Below, piece by piece: positions 21,346 through 33,430 of a DNA stretch of 64,000 bases (the first letter of the stretch is position 1; each line of letters opens with the position of its first letter). Origin of the DNA: Heloderma charlesbogerti (taxonomy: Eukaryota; Chordata; Lepidosauria; Squamata; Helodermatidae). A program made the position numbers and the translations under genes. Location: positions 124,001-188,000 of the forward strand of contig JANEZZ010002763.1 in NCBI GenBank assembly GCA_026122225.1, in the 5' to 3' direction. The notes under the pieces were generated by a model, which was not told the origin of the DNA, did not search any database, and saw only the letters and a program-made list of their open reading frames with translations.

Positions 21346-22589
21346 ATGTTAGAAGGAGATATGTATGCTGCTCTGAACAATTTGGAAGAACAGCAGGATA
21401 AACTTGTAATATGGAGTTGATGGAATTACATATTCTAGGTGGTCCTCTCTGACTGGATAAATTGGGGTGCCCTTTCTGCTATCTCAGAGGAGTCAGCAGG
21501 ATGAGGAGAAAAAGAAAAAAGCTCTGACAAAGCAACCCTCCTCTCAGCATTTCCCCCCCACATACACATACATTCTGCCCAGTTCCGAGACCAAGCAGAG
21601 AGTGGCAGCAAATTCTGAGGAGGTGGTGAAGAGGCTGCAGAGAAGTTGCCGAGAAAGACAGCTCTGAAAATACAGCCCATGTCAGCCCGTGTAAGGAGCT
21701 GATCTTAATCCCGCATAGAATCCGGAAACAGAAGCCCCAGTAAATTGTTAGATAAAAAGCCTGGTGTGGTGAAACCCAACTATACTGCTAGACAGAAGCT
21801 TCTGTATATGCTCCAGTGGTCCCAATTTACCAGGGACGGTCCCTATTTTCTGCACTTTGTCCCTGGCCAATCATTACCACATATTTTTATGTGTTGCTGA
21901 TGCCTCATGACAATTTTGTTAGTGTGAATTGCTGGTGTCGTCATTCTTGAGAATTCTGCTCCCCCCACTGGGTCTCTGCAAGTTAAATCTCTGAGTGGGT
22001 GGGGGAGGACTCCATTTTGTTTTTAGCACATATCAGTGTAAATGCATATGTATGAGCACAGTAATATGTAGTACAGACATCCTGACACTTCACACACTGC
22101 AGCTGCTGAGGTACATTTTGAACTGCTGAGAATAGACTGTTCTCAAGGGGGGAGGTACACAACACCCCCTTCCATGTGCTGAATGAATGTGAGGAGGGGG
22201 CTGCATGGACTAACCCCCTTCACTGCTGTCAGTGCAAATGGCCGCCACGCTACCCCAACAAACTTCCAGTTGACGTTTGTCAGAAGGAGCTCTCCATATG
22301 TACATCAAATGGACATTTTCGGGGGTGGGGGGGGGACATGGCAGTGGGCGGGGCTAATCTCTGCAACACCCTCTGCGCATTAATGGGGGGGGTCATGTCT
22401 ACCCCCCTCTTATGTCTATCTTTAGCCAAACACCCTTGACTTTTAAATCAGTGCAAGCATGGCAGGGTATGGCAGGGAAAATATAGCACACAGACAATAG
22501 CTTTCAGCAATGTATTGGGTGCTACATGAGAGTCCCTGTTCTCATATGTAAAATGTTGGATGGTATGCTTCTGATCTCATAGAGACTCT
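21346..22589. other. No gene recognised
   Basis: GACGGTCCCTATTTTCTGC near 21836 looks like part of a hAT element end. Two G-runs lie near 22321 and 22385. Overlapping open frames on both strands are not supported. Confidence 0.4.
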
Positions 22590-22740
22590 TTTTATAGGCC
22601 CTCACTATTTTCCCTTCTGTGAAATGGGTGGTTTGTGACTGACTGCAACCCCCACAGCAGCCATTTTGTGATGGCACCCACAACTCTCTTTTTTCCTTCA
22701 AAATTCTGAATGTTCCCCCCAACCCAAGTGGGCATCTGCA
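22590..22740 (+). repeat. Dispersed repeat family, copy 2 (partial)
   Basis: CACTATTTTCCCTTCTGTG, AGCAGCCATTTTGTG and AATGTTCCCC...GTGGGCA follow the order in 19310-19725. Confidence 0.5.
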
Positions 22741-22839
22741 GTGAAAGAGTGGGTTTGATTATGTCCGCTACCTCAATGTTGATTAAATGGAAGGATGCTG
22801 TAAATTTTGGTTTGGAGGGCTTCAAGAGGGGAGCTTAAA

Positions 22840-23036
22840 CACATAGGAACACAGGAAGCGGCCTTATACTGAGCCAGACCATTGGTCCACCTAGCCCAGT
22901 ATAGTCAACATTGGTTGGCAGTGGCTCTCCAGGGTTTTAGGCAGGATTCTTTCCAAGCCCTACCTGAAGATGCTGGTGATTGAACCTGGGGCCTTCTGAA
23001 TGTAAAACATGTGCTCAACCACTGACCTATGGAGGG
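22840..23036 (-). mobile_element. tRNA-derived SINE
   Basis: Minus-strand copy. The right end is the tRNA-like head (GTGATTGAACCTGGGGCC reverses to the B box; GCTCAACCACTGACCTAT to the A box). The left end is AGGAACACAGGAAGCGGCCT. Same family as 28617 and 49199. Confidence 0.85.
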
Positions 23037-23470
23037 TTGTAGATAAGAGATGTTCTGAACCATATCTGACTTTATACAAACAGACAAGAGGATTTGTTTT
23101 TCTCCTCCTCACCCAACTCTAAAAAAAGTGGGTTCACATGGTTGCAGAGGGCCAAAAAGGAGCCTCTGCCATGCCAGAACCATGCCTCGGCCTCTCTTGT
23201 TTAAGGCAGCTTTAATTGTTATTTTTTTGTTTTTAATTTCTGGGGGATTCTGTTGTGTTTTTAGGGGTGGGTAGCCTGCCCGATAGGCGGGAGTGAGGGG
23301 GCATGTGTCCACCTGATGGAGGCAGTGGGGGGAGTGTTGGGGGCCAGAACATACCGAGGCTGGGCGGCAGGCGCTGGTAGAGTGCTAGGGGCAGGCCATG
23401 CCAGGTAAGGGGAACAAGGGAGAGATGTGTAGTATCTGTCCCCTGCTCCAGGCCTGTCCAGAGCCAAAGG

Positions 23471-24985
23471 ATGGCTGGGGGAGGCGTGACTCCACCTTCT
23501 GGCCTTCGTTTGCTGCTCTGCAATGCCAGGTCTGTTACCCAGAAAACCTCCCTCATGATCCTGGACGAGGGTACAGACCTGGCATGTATTACGGAGACCT
23601 GGCTGGCCGAGGCTGCTGCTCCAACTCTTGCGGCCATGTGTCCAGCTGGATTTTCGCATGCACAGCAGCAGAGGGCTAGGGATCGGGGAGGGGGAGTGGC
23701 TGTTATCTACCGAGAGTCCTTGGTCTTCACCAGACCCCCTCTCCAGGAGACCAAGGTTGCTGAGTGCATGCACTGGAGGTTGGGCCCGAAGGGCAGTCTG
23801 GGGATTCTGCTCGTGTACCGTCCACCCCGCTGCACGACTGACTCCCTGGCCGAGGTGCTTGAGGTGGTCTCTGATGTGCGTGTACAGTCCCCTAACTTAT
23901 TGGTGTTGGGGGACTTCAACGTACATTCAGAGGCCATCCTCACAGGAGCACCTTGGGACTTCATGGAGACCATGGCTTCCTGGGAGCTGCACCCTATTCT
24001 AACTGGGCCCACCCATGTAGCCGGTCATGTACTAGACCTTGTGTTTGTTTCTGGAGAAGCAGGGAGTGATCTGGAAGTCGGGGGTATATCCACCACCTCC
24101 TTGTCACAGTCAGATCACTGTTTGGTGACGTTGGACTTCTCGGTTCCACAACCCCTCTGCAGAGGTGGAGGACCCATTAAAATGGTCCACCCCAGGCGTC
24201 TTATGGATCCAAATGGATTCCTGAACACGCTTGGGGATTCTCTGGACCACACCAACAGCCACTCAGTAGAGACCCTGGTGGGTGGGTGGAATGTCGCAGT
24301 CACTGGGGCATTAGATAGGGTGGCTCCGAAACGCCCTCTCCCCCTGAACAGGGCTCGGACTGCACCATGGTTCAATCCGCAGTTACGAGCTCTGAAACAG
24401 GAGGTGAGACGGCTAGAGTGCCGTTGGCGGAAGTCTCACTCCAAAGACGATCAGACATGGGCTAGAGCTGTATCTTCAGCCTATCATGTGGCGGTGAAGG
24501 CAGCAAAAAAGGAATATTATGCTGCCTCTATCGCGTCTGCAGAGTGCTGTCCCAGGAGGCTGTTCCAAGTGGTCCGGAGCCTGGTCAGTCCAGTGGCTCC
24601 GGAACCACTGGAGCATTCTAAGCCCTCCAGTGAGGCCTTGGCAAGGCACTTTGCAGATAAAATTGATCGGATTAGGAGTGTTACTCCGTGCGCTATGGAT
24701 ACAGTTAGTGAGCAGGAGGCGGTCTGTGGCAAACCGGTTTTGTGGGATCGGTTCCAGCTTCTTCCTTCTGATGAAGTGGACAAGGTGCTTTCATCTGTAA
24801 GGCTGACCACCTGCTTACTTGATCCTTGCCCATCTTGGCTCATTATGGGCTGCAGAGAGAGACTGGGTGAGGGGATCAGGGCGGTGGTGAACGCCTCCCT
24901 TGAGGAGGGAGTGATGCCATCAGCCCTCAAGGAGGCAGTGATAAGACCGCCCTTAAATAAGCCCTCTTGGATCCCCAAGTTCTGA
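23471..24985 (+). pseudogene. L2 ORF2, endonuclease region
   Basis: 504 residues open. APE-type endonuclease motifs appear in order: LLLCNARSV at about 14, ETW (catalytic Glu) at 42-44, LVYRPPR at 114, GDFNVH at 147 and SDH at 214-216. A spacer with HFADKIDRIR and WDRFQLLPSDEV leads to the RT. The frame breaks near 24970, because the following residues (NNFRPVSNLPFLGKVIE) continue in the next frame. The catalytic residues look intact. The protein would nick DNA for retrotransposition. Confidence 0.9.
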
Positions 24986-26289
24986 ACAACTTTCGCCCAG
25001 TCTCGAATCTGCCATTTTTGGGCAAGGTGATTGAGCAGGTGGTGGCGATGCAGTTGAAGGCACACTTGGAAGAAACCGATTATCTAGACCCATTTCAGTT
25101 GGGCTTCAGGCTTGGGCATGGGACAGAAATGGCCTTGGTGGATGATATGAGGAGGGCTCTGGATAGGGGTGAGTGCTCCTTCCTTGTTCTCCTCGACCTC
25201 TCAGCGGCTTTTGATACCGTTGACCATGGTATCCTCCTGGACCGCCTGGAGGGGTTGGGCATTGGAGACACTGTATTGCAGTGGTTCCGGTCCTTCCTCT
25301 CCGGCAGGTAGCAGAGGGTAGCACTGGGAGAGGAGGTTTCGGACCCGTGGCCACTCACTTGTGGGGTGCCACAGGGTTCCATCCTCTCCCTGATGCTATT
25401 TAATATCTATGTGAAGCCGCTGGGGGCTATCATCAGGAGGTTTGGGATGTGATGTCATCAATATGTGGATGACACACAGCTCTACCTCTCATACAAATCT
25501 TCACCAAGGTTGGCCGTAGAATCCCTTTCCAAATGTCTGGAGACGGTGAGTGGCTGGATGGGGAGGAATAAGCTGAACCCTGACAAGACCGAGGAACTTT
25601 TGGTGGGAGACAAGAGGAGGCTGGGGGATGTTGACCTGGTGTTGAATGGGGTATGGCTACCCTTGAAAGACCAGGTCCGCAGCCTTGGGGTCATTTTGGA
25701 CTCCCAGCTGTCCATGGAGGCTCAGGTGTCAGCACTGTATCAACGCCATCTGATACGGCGGCTGCACCCCTTCCTTCCTGACCATCTGCTCCCATCAGTA
25801 GTACATGCCCTGGTCTCCTCTCATTTAGACTACTGTAATGCACTCTATGTGGGGTTACCCTTGAAGACGGTTCGGAAGCTGCAGCTGGTACAGAACGCGG
25901 TGGCTCGCGTGATTAAAGGCAGCCGCCGGCGAGATCACATCACTCCAGTGCTGAAGGAGTTGTACTGGTTACCAGTTGTTTTCCGGGCCAAATTCAAGGT
26001 GTTGGTTTTGACCTTTAAAACTCTCTATGGTTCCGGCCCAGCCTATCTTAAGGAGCGTCTCCAGCAACACCAGACAGGCCGCTTAACAAGATCAGCCTCG
26101 GATGGCCTTCTCTCTGTCCCATCAGCCAGGACAGCTAGACTGGTGGGGACGAGGGAGAGGGCCTTTTCTGCGGTGGCTCTCACTCTGTGGAACTCCCGCC
26201 CTAGGGAACTCCGCCATGCCCCCTCTTTAATGAGCTTCCGCCGTGCATTAAAAACGTGGTTATTCAGGCAGGCATTTGGGGTGGGTTAG
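24967..26289 (+). pseudogene. L2 ORF2, reverse transcriptase region
   Basis: Reads FRPVSNLP, LLDLSAAFDTVDHG (motif A), then TAG at 25309, then CGVPQGSIL, then TGA near 25449, then the catalytic YVDD at 25462-25473. It continues through LNPDKTEELLVG, SSHLDYCNALYVGLP, YWLPV and the C-terminal WNSRPREL to the stop after 26289. Both internal stops are single substitutions in the same frame. The segment VSALYQRHLIRRL is shorter than the matching part of the 12952 copy, which suggests a small internal deletion. Confidence 0.9.
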
Positions 26290-26429
26290 GGTATTTTAGA
26301 AAATGTTTTTATTGTTTTAAACTGTTTTATTATATGCTTGTACATCGCCCAGAGTGGCTGGGTGACTAGCCAGATGGGTGATTAATAAATCAAATAAATA
26401 AATAAAAATAACAGCTAATTTCATTTCTC

Positions 26430-26812
26430 AGGGCTCCTGCATGCCGGGCTTTTATCCTGCGATTGAGATTGCGCTTTCATGGAAATTTGTGGGCTCTTTA
26501 CCTGACACAGTGACCCTGCTGTGATCCTCCCGCACTAAATGCCCGTTGTTCCGTTTTTAAATAGATCGCAAATAATGAGCTATCAAATTACCCCGTTGTG
26601 TTCTGCGTCAGTTTTCTCCGTGAAAACAGTTAAAGCGGCAAGAAGAGGCTTGAGATCAATGAAAGATAATGGAAGACTTTTCAGATACGGGGAGAAGGAG
26701 GGGGGAAAGGGAGCACGTGTAAAGGGAGTCAGCTGTGATCCTGCATTTAAAACGGAAGCAGAAAGCCCCATTTTAAATGCAGGATTTTAGGCTGGTGTAG
26801 AAATGCCCTCAG
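26430..26812. mobile_element. MITE-like element with imperfect inverted ends
   Basis: The left end (GGGCTCCTGCATGCCGGGCTT, then TTATCCTGCGATT) roughly mirrors the right end (GGATTTTAGGCTGGTGTAGAAATGCCC). CTCAGGG occurs at both borders and may be a target duplication. A related partial copy lies at 20660. No transposase. Confidence 0.55.
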
Positions 26813-28235
26813 GGTTGTTCCTTATTTCTGTCTGTTCCCTATATCAGACCAGGTGATGCAGTGGCTGAACTTGAAGCCCAGGAAATAGGCTTTTTATTCA
26901 CTACTGCACAACTACCACAATTGGTCTGAGCTGAGACTTACAGGCCTGTCAAGACAGTTGTCACAAACCAAACCTTTCTAGACAGGGAGTCAGTTATTCA
27001 GTGTCCTCCAACTCCTGTCCATATGACTTTCAGGGCCTGGTATTGGTTAATGAGGCCCTGATAGCTTAAGACTTCCCAAGCCTACTTTGACAGATGAGCT
27101 AATATGAAAAGGAAGCAGGAATATGCACTGTTCTTTAAAGAGAACTGCACTCTGCTATTACATATGTAGGCCAAATAACCAAGTGCTCAGTGACATCCTC
27201 TTGAAAGTATAAGGGAAAAAGCTTGCATCTCACCTGCCAACTATCGGTGCCTCCCTCCATATGGAGAGCTGCAAGAGCCATTGGCCTCCGAGGAAATCAG
27301 AACAAATTCCCCAGATTTGTCATCCAGCCAGACAGTTTTCAACCATTTTTTCCCATGGGAAACAATTTGCAAAGAAACAAAAATGTGGGCATTTCTTTAA
27401 AATTAAGTCAGTTAATTGACATCTTTTGGCATGAAGAAAAGAAAGAACTGTTAAAATCCCAAGTGTGTGTTTTCTGGCTTGGACCGAAGATCAGGCTGAA
27501 ATCTTTGTTCTTGCATTAGTATTTTTCCTTCATTGAAATGCTGCCCTTAAAACAAATATCGGAATGTTGTCAACAGAACTTGTTGCGAGGCACTTAGACT
27601 TTGCAAGGTGCCATGTATTATTGTCATTTGTACTGGTGTTTTCATTTTTGTGCCAGTTGCTGGCTATTATCTCTTGGACACGCTCCAGTGTGGCAAGTAA
27701 AGAACTGGTGGTGGTGATTTAGCACCATCAGTGTACAAAAGGACAGGTCCCTGCCCTGAGGGGATTACAATCTAACATTCAACAGTAGAGAAAGTGGGAA
27801 AAGGGGAGTAAGGGGGAACTATCTGATTATCTCAGTTACATGTACTTAGCCTTAGCTATCATAGGGCATGGAAAACTAGAGGACTGAGCCAAAGGTTTTA
27901 TGCGGACAGTTAGTTTTCAGTAGGGATTTGAAGTAAGCAAGAGAGGTCACACAGTTTGGATTGCTGAGGATGGCAGAGATGGAGCTTCTGCTTGTGAATA
28001 TATCTCTGAAAGACAGACAGCTTTATTGACTTGCTCCAGTCCAGAAAAGTTGGTCAGTATGAGTTAACCTAGCAATGCCCACTCTAATTTTCCTGATAAA
28101 TCATTGCAGTTACAAGCAGCTGTAGCTGTCATAGTGTTGACCTGTACAGGGCCAAGATGGAACTAAATCCTGACTCTTCCATCCTTTTCCTAGCAAATCA
28201 CCCATGCTATGACAATGCTGATCCTAGAAATAGCA
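26813..28235. other. No gene recognised
   Basis: Unassigned apart from GTCCCTGCCCTGAGGGGATT near 27750, a phrase I associate with ancient amniote repeats. The ORF at 27223-27519 has no known features. Confidence 0.4.
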
Positions 28236-28465
28236 GTAGGAAAGGAGAGGCAGTGTGTTGTTGTGGTCAGAGTGTAGGACTGGAGACCCGGGTTCTAGTC
28301 CCTACTCAGCCATGAAGCTCACTGGGTGAATTTGGGCCAGTCACTGACTCTCAATCTACCTCACAGAGTTGTTGTGAGGATAAAAGAGGAGAAGGAGGAT
28401 CATGTAAGCCGCTTTGGGCTTTTGGGAGGGAAGGCAGGATATAATTGTAACTAATAAATTAATAG
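28236..28465 (+). mobile_element. tRNA-derived MIR-like SINE
   Basis: Plus-strand copy of the family at 16302, with GAGACCCGGGTTCTAGTCCC (B box), ATTTGGGCCAGTCACTG and a GATATAATTGTAAC tail. Confidence 0.86.
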
Positions 28466-28616
28466 GAAGGGCCATGTAGATTCAGTCCCTTCCCCACCAC
28501 AATCTAGGTTGACGTATGAAGTAGTCAGGGATCAGGGAGAAAACATTTTTAAAGCAAAAGAGGCCAACCCTTGTAGGAGTACATACTCATAATACTCACA
28601 ATAAAAGCGGGGTGGT

Positions 28617-28822
28617 GGTGGTGCTGTAGCTTAGTGGTAGGGCACCTTCTTTACATGCAGGAGGTCCCAGGTTCAATCCCCAGCATCTCCAGGTAGGGCT
28701 GGAAAAACTCCTGCCTGAAATCCTGGAGAGCCGCTGCCAGTCAGTGTCGACACTACTAGGCTAGATGTACCTACCAATGGTCTGAGTAAGTATAGGGCAG
28801 CTTCCTAGGTTCCTACTATATG
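28617..28822 (+). mobile_element. tRNA-derived SINE
   Basis: The head is intact: A box CTGTAGCTTAGTGGTAGG and B box CAGGTTCAATCCC. The body CATCTCCAGGTAGGGCTGG ... GAGAGCCGCTGCCAGTC follows, then the end TATAGGGCAGCTTCCTAGG. A second copy in the opposite orientation follows at once. Confidence 0.9.
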
Positions 28823-28986
28823 AAGTTGCCCATTGGTCCATCTAGGTCATCTACTCCACTGGTTCTCCAAAGCCTCAGGCACAGGTCTTTCCCGGACTTG
28901 CTGCCTTTAACTGGAGACAGCAGGGATTAAATCTGAGATCTCATACATGCAAGGCATGTAGCTCTGTCGTTGAGCTGTGGGCCCTC
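28823..28986 (-). mobile_element. tRNA-derived SINE, tail-to-tail with the previous copy
   Basis: Minus-strand relative of 28617-28822. It starts with CCCATTGGTCCATCTAGGTC and ends with the reversed tRNA head (ACATGCAAGGCATGTAGCTC). It is more diverged than its neighbour, so the two did not arise by simple inverted duplication. Confidence 0.75.
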
Positions 28987-29184
28987 GGGATGTATCTCCC
29001 ATCAGTGGCAGATACACGAGCTCTAGATTCAGGCATTACAAAGAAACACAGAGAACAGGAAGCGTAAGTGACTCACACTTCCTGCCCCCTGCATCTCACA
29101 ACACCCAAACCCATCATCAGTGAGAAGTGGACTTAAATAGCATTAAGTGTTTGTTAACCCAAAGTACTTGCTGGTGTAGGCATG

Positions 29185-29280
29185 GCCATAAGGACATAAG
29201 AACATAAGATGAGCCCTGCTGGATTATACCAAGGGTCCATCTGGTGCAGCATTCTGTTCACACAACGAACATATGTTCAT
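29185..29280 (-). mobile_element. CR1 LINE 3' end, short
   Basis: AACATAAGATGAGCCCTGCT, CAAGGGTCCATCTGG and ATTCTGTTCACACAAC are the reversed CR1 tail seen at 43763 and 43988. Confidence 0.75.
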
Positions 29281-29670
29281 TTCAACACTGACTGTTGAAG
29301 CCTGTTTGACTTACCTGTAACGGCTATAGATATGCCAACAGATCCAAGAACATTGACTAAGAGGAAGAACTTCTGGATATACACCCTTGACACATTGGCA
29401 CCACATGGCCTTAACCTGGAGGACAGTACAAACGTTGCTTAACATCTGCAATTGATCCGAACGTTAAATCCTCACAGCTCTATAACTGCCACCTTGGAAA
29501 TAACATTTGCATCTTAACAGCTGATGACAGGGAAGCCAAAACATTTTGTTAGTTAAACTGAAATCTCTGTTTGTTAATCACAATTACCTGTATGTGTGTG
29601 TGTGTGTGTGTAATCAGTGACGTACCTACAAAGTGGAAAAATACAACTTGCATTGTTAGCATGGGAAATG
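29281..29670. other. No gene; GT repeat
   Basis: Contains a GT dinucleotide run at about 29591-29611. No coding signal. Confidence 0.5.
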
Positions 29671-30080
29671 TGTTGCTGAGGTGCAGAGGGTCACATAGGC
29701 AAAAGGAGATAGTGATTGAATTAGCGCTAGAGGACGGTGGCTGATTAGTGCTAGAGGATGGTGGCATTGTGACTGCTCGTGAGTCACAGTGCCTAGCAGG
29801 GCCCTTGTCTCTGGAAACCACAAAACTTCCTTTGAAGGAAGGTTGTAGCCCCTGGACTCAGTGCTGCACCAAATACTGACCAGAGCTGACGCCATGTGCC
29901 TTGTTTACTTGTTTGTATAAAAACCAAAGTCGCCTATCGTTCTGTGTTCAGTCCCGAGGGGCCACGTTGGCAACTCGGGACTGCACCACACCTTGGTGTT
30001 CTGGTAATAAACATCCGCTCAAACAAAAATCAGTGTCTATTCTCTGGCTGAGCCCAGCAGAAGGGTAAAATTCTACAACA
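29671..30080 (+). mobile_element. Possible ERV-like solo LTR, borders uncertain
   Basis: The order of signals resembles a retroviral LTR. Two tandem enhancer-like units (ATTAGCGCTAGAGGACGGTGG / ATTAGTGCTAGAGGATGGTGG) lie near 29720-29765. GTATAAAAACC follows at about 29915, then a GC-rich stretch with mirrored TCCCGAGG and CTCGGGAC, then AATAAA at about 30006. The best termini are TGTTG and CAACA, but no target duplication matches. No viral genes are attached. Confidence 0.5.
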
Positions 30081-30429
30081 CCTATTAGACATTAAACAAA
30101 TGTACTTCAATAGGTGCATCTCGGAGCCATGAATCTAGCCTTCATTGTTCTAACACACACAATCTATAATGGTCACAATTGTCCACTGGCTCAGGAGTGG
30201 GCAGACTTCAGGGTTGTAGGATCTGCTTTGTTTTTTAAATAGAACCCCATGATGGATCAACCGGAGACTAGTTCAACAGACATACACTTCAGATTAAAGA
30301 ATTCTGTGCACAAAAAATTGTTTGAGTACCAGACCTAAGGCAGCTTACTATCCATCCATATACAAATCCACTCCTGGCTACCTCAAGTTTTCTTAATTCC
30401 AGCAGTATAATATAGTGACCTGATTCGCA
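30081..30429. other. No gene or repeat recognised
   Basis: Unassigned sequence without a notable open frame. Confidence 0.45.
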
Positions 30430-30760
30430 CGATCACTGCCACAGTGGAATGCAGCACCTGTGTGTGCCAGGTTGCCAATCCAAGCCCCTGCAGCTTCTCA
30501 TTACATGCAAACCCAGCAAGGGTTGTTGGGGTGGTTAACAAGCCACCCAGAACCCATGGGCTGTTTTAGAGTGGCAGGTGGCTTATTAACCACTCTAACA
30601 ATCCATCCTCGCTGGGTTTGCACATATCAAGAAGCTGCAGTGTGCCCCAGCTAATATTCAAAATGGTGGTGGCTGCCACAGCCGCTGCAACAAGAAGCCC
30701 CACAGGGAAATTCACCCACAGTGGCTTCTCCTTATGTGTGAACCGGGGCAGAGTGTGTGT
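30430..30760. mobile_element. Palindromic MITE
   Basis: GCAGCTTCTCATTACATGC, AAACCCAGCAAGG and GTGGTTAACAAGCCACC on the left recur inverted on the right (GGCTTATTAACCACTCTAAC, GCTGGGTTTGCACAT, AAGAAGCTGCAG). Outer ends are less certain. Confidence 0.65.
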
Positions 30761-31874
30761 GTGTGCATGTGTGCACGCGGGGGAGTCATTCTGTTGCTAT
30801 TGTTAAACAGTTGGGAGTCAGAAATCCATCTTGACCAACTCCATTAGATCCAGAGCTATTATTAAAAACATGGAATTCAGAAATCCTTGCCAATCTATTG
30901 CAAAACACCCAGAGATCTACCAGAAATACCTTCTGCCCACCTCTGCACTGAGGCGTTTAAGAGAGCAGGGAAAGGGAGGGAAGGGGACATTATCTGGGCC
31001 ATTCCGCATGAGGACTGATGCTTTTGTGCGCACAAATGGGGAAGGTGGAAGTCCCTGGTTCCTTGTGAAAGAGAGATGTATGAAGTAAGCTGGAAAAACA
31101 TGTTCCTCCTTCCTCTCTGCTTGACTAAGTTTACCTAATTCAAACCAGCCACTAGCCCTGAAGGGCCACATGAGTGGAAAGGATACTGAGTGAGGGAACA
31201 CACGTTCTTTCAAACCATGTGTCTTTACTTCTCTCAGGAAGGACGTGGCCAAGGGCTGGGGAGAAGCAGACAATAGGTAGATGGGGGTGTTTTGCAATGT
31301 CCTTTTGGAAACAAGATATATATTAATGTAACTCAGGTACATTTCTGACATACACACTCTAAGAGTTCATTGACGACAATGTCTGGGGCTTGCAGACTTT
31401 TCCCTTCACGTCCCTGTTCATCTGCTGTCAGACAGTGGGGCTGGAAATAAATCCAGTTACTGGCGCATTGTAAATTCATCACATGCCCAAGGGAGCCCTA
31501 TCCACCCACCCGTAAACATCCTTGGCTAGTTGCTAGTAAGCCTGATTCTGATTGCCGATGGCTGCAGAATAGAGGCTGTGCAGAACAGAGGCTCTGTATT
31601 CGAGTCAGCCTGTTCCAGCTCTCCCAGACAGTGTGGCAGTCCAGTCCACAGCACCCCACCCACTCAGGTACTGAAAGAGTCATACCTTTACAAGCCACGA
31701 TTTGCATGGCTAGTGATCAGAAGGTAATTTGAGATCTACTTGTAGAGCAGTTGGTCACCAAAGGTTGGTCTCAATTGCTGAACAACAGTGACAACAAAAA
31801 AACCCTCTCCCCTCCTGCTTCTCAATTAGGCTGTGGAGACTGGATAATGCCTGGTTGGGAAAATGAAGTGTGCA

Positions 31875-31878
<4 letters not shown>
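30761..31878. other. No gene recognised
   Basis: Overlapping open frames at 30831-31357 on both strands show no domain. Nothing else identified. Confidence 0.4.
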
Positions 31879-31931
<53 letters not shown>

Positions 31932-31932
31932 A
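31879..31932. repeat. Compound (GT)n(GA)n microsatellite
   Basis: A GT run passes directly into a GA run. Confidence 0.95.
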
Positions 31933-32683
31933 CTGACTGAAATGTCAAACCTGGTACTGAAAACAAATTATTGGGTTGAGCATATGCTCAGAGGCACTGT
32001 TGTTCCTTAATTTTAAGGGTGTGTTTCCCTGTTGCCTCCTGAGCCACTATTTTGTACCTGGCTCAAGTTTGTGGACCTCAAGGTTCTAGTTAACAAACAA
32101 ACAAAGTAAACCCTGCAATGCTGAAGTTTGCCCAGCCCTGCTCTACGGAAGTCTTCTGAAATGTGGTGAAAATCTCCCTAAAATACTCCCATCAGTTTTG
32201 GCCATAAAATTCTCCAGTAAGCAGAATCTTGCTGGATCTTGCTGACAGATCTCGTCTATAACTATCACAACAATTAGGAATGGATGAATCTTCCCATTTC
32301 CAATCCCTGTCACTTCTGAATGATTTTACCCATAATGCTGTTCCATGTCCGCATTCACCTGTGATTTGGTTAAAAAAAAAAAAAGTCCTCTCAAAATAGT
32401 GATTTAATATGCATTTCAATGTCTGTTTTGATAAGATGAACTTGCCAAAAACCACATTGCAATGTTCAGAGATGTGCAAAATCTGCTCGGTAGCTAAGTT
32501 TCGATCTGAACATAAGTCCAAGAAGTACAGTTCAGGTAATTTCATATTGGAATTTGCAAAGATCAAATTCCTCACGTTTGCTTAACTACAGTAGAAGGAT
32601 TTTATCAGTCCTTTCAGGTCTATTCATGTAGCCACTGGAAAAGCCTGCCATTGTTGGCTTCCAAGCCACGATGAGCAAGTCAT
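31933..32683. other. No gene recognised
   Basis: A 127-residue minus-strand frame (32192-32575) shows no motif I know. ATGTGCAAAATCTGCTCGG near 32470 may belong to the MITE family at 61192. Confidence 0.4.
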
Positions 32684-33430
32684 CAGGGCTGGCCTTGGGG
32701 GTGGGTGAGCTGGGCGGTCGCCTGGGCCAAGGGGGGTGCCCAGCTGAGCTCACTGGCTGTGTTTTTTTAATGTACTGTCTGCACTGAGGTGGGGTGGCAA
32801 AAAGCTAGCGTCTGTACCCTTTCTTTCAAAGTTCTACAGGTAGTTTGGGTACTAACTACAAAAATAATCTTCCTTCAGTTAGCTTGAAAATATGTTACTT
32901 TTTCAATTTCTACTTTAATGTCATTTATGCTAGTTAAAATCAGTGGAACATAGCTTTACTTTGAGGCAACGTTACCGAGCACCGAGCACTTCAAATACTG
33001 TACACACTATTATTATAAATAATAATAAAATAAAGCTGTAAGAGGTCAGCTGGATACCTTTCTTATTTATAACGTTTCTTTATTATTTTAAAGGTAAAAA
33101 TAATGGATATTCTAAAATAAAGGAATAGGAACTGCTACAAAACAAAAAATATTGTTAAGTAAAACCTGTGATAGTTCTGCAGTGTTGCATAGCGCATTGC
33201 CACTGCTCAGAATGCGGTTTTCTGAACTTTGGCTTGTGCAAACTGTAGCGCAGTGGCTGAGAGATCAGGTTTTTGAGCAATGTCATTCTTGATGGACATC
33301 ACACCTGCACCGGGCCCCATAAATCCTCTGGGTGGCTCTGCAAAACTGACTACCTGCAGGGGGGGGCAATCACCAAAGGCATTCCTCACCTAGGGAGTTT
33401 ATCCTATATTTATCCTAGGGCCGGCTCTGC
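32684..33430. repeat. Possible large non-autonomous DNA element
   Basis: The left border CAGGGCTGGCCTTGGGGG roughly mirrors the right border CCTAGGGCCGGCTCTGC. The interior has TGTAGCGCAGTGGCTGAGAG near 33244. Target duplication not found, so this is tentative. Confidence 0.35.

Larger units (their letters stand above)
23100..26400 (+). mobile_element. Near-full-length L2 LINE
   Basis: About 3.3 kb with a probable G-rich 5' untranslated region (about 23100-23470), an endonuclease-plus-RT reading frame to 26289, and a 3' untranslated region ending AGATGGGTGATTAATAAATC followed by an AAATAAAT repeat. The same tail appears truncated at 9297. The 5' border is estimated. Confidence 0.88.

Noticed and set aside
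23233..23773. Minus-strand ORFs opposite the L2 endonuclease
   Set aside because: They are GC-rich shadows of the real plus-strand frame.
28617..28690. A genuine tRNA gene
   Set aside because: The A and B boxes are present, but no cloverleaf can be drawn and the sequence continues into a SINE body shared with several other copies.
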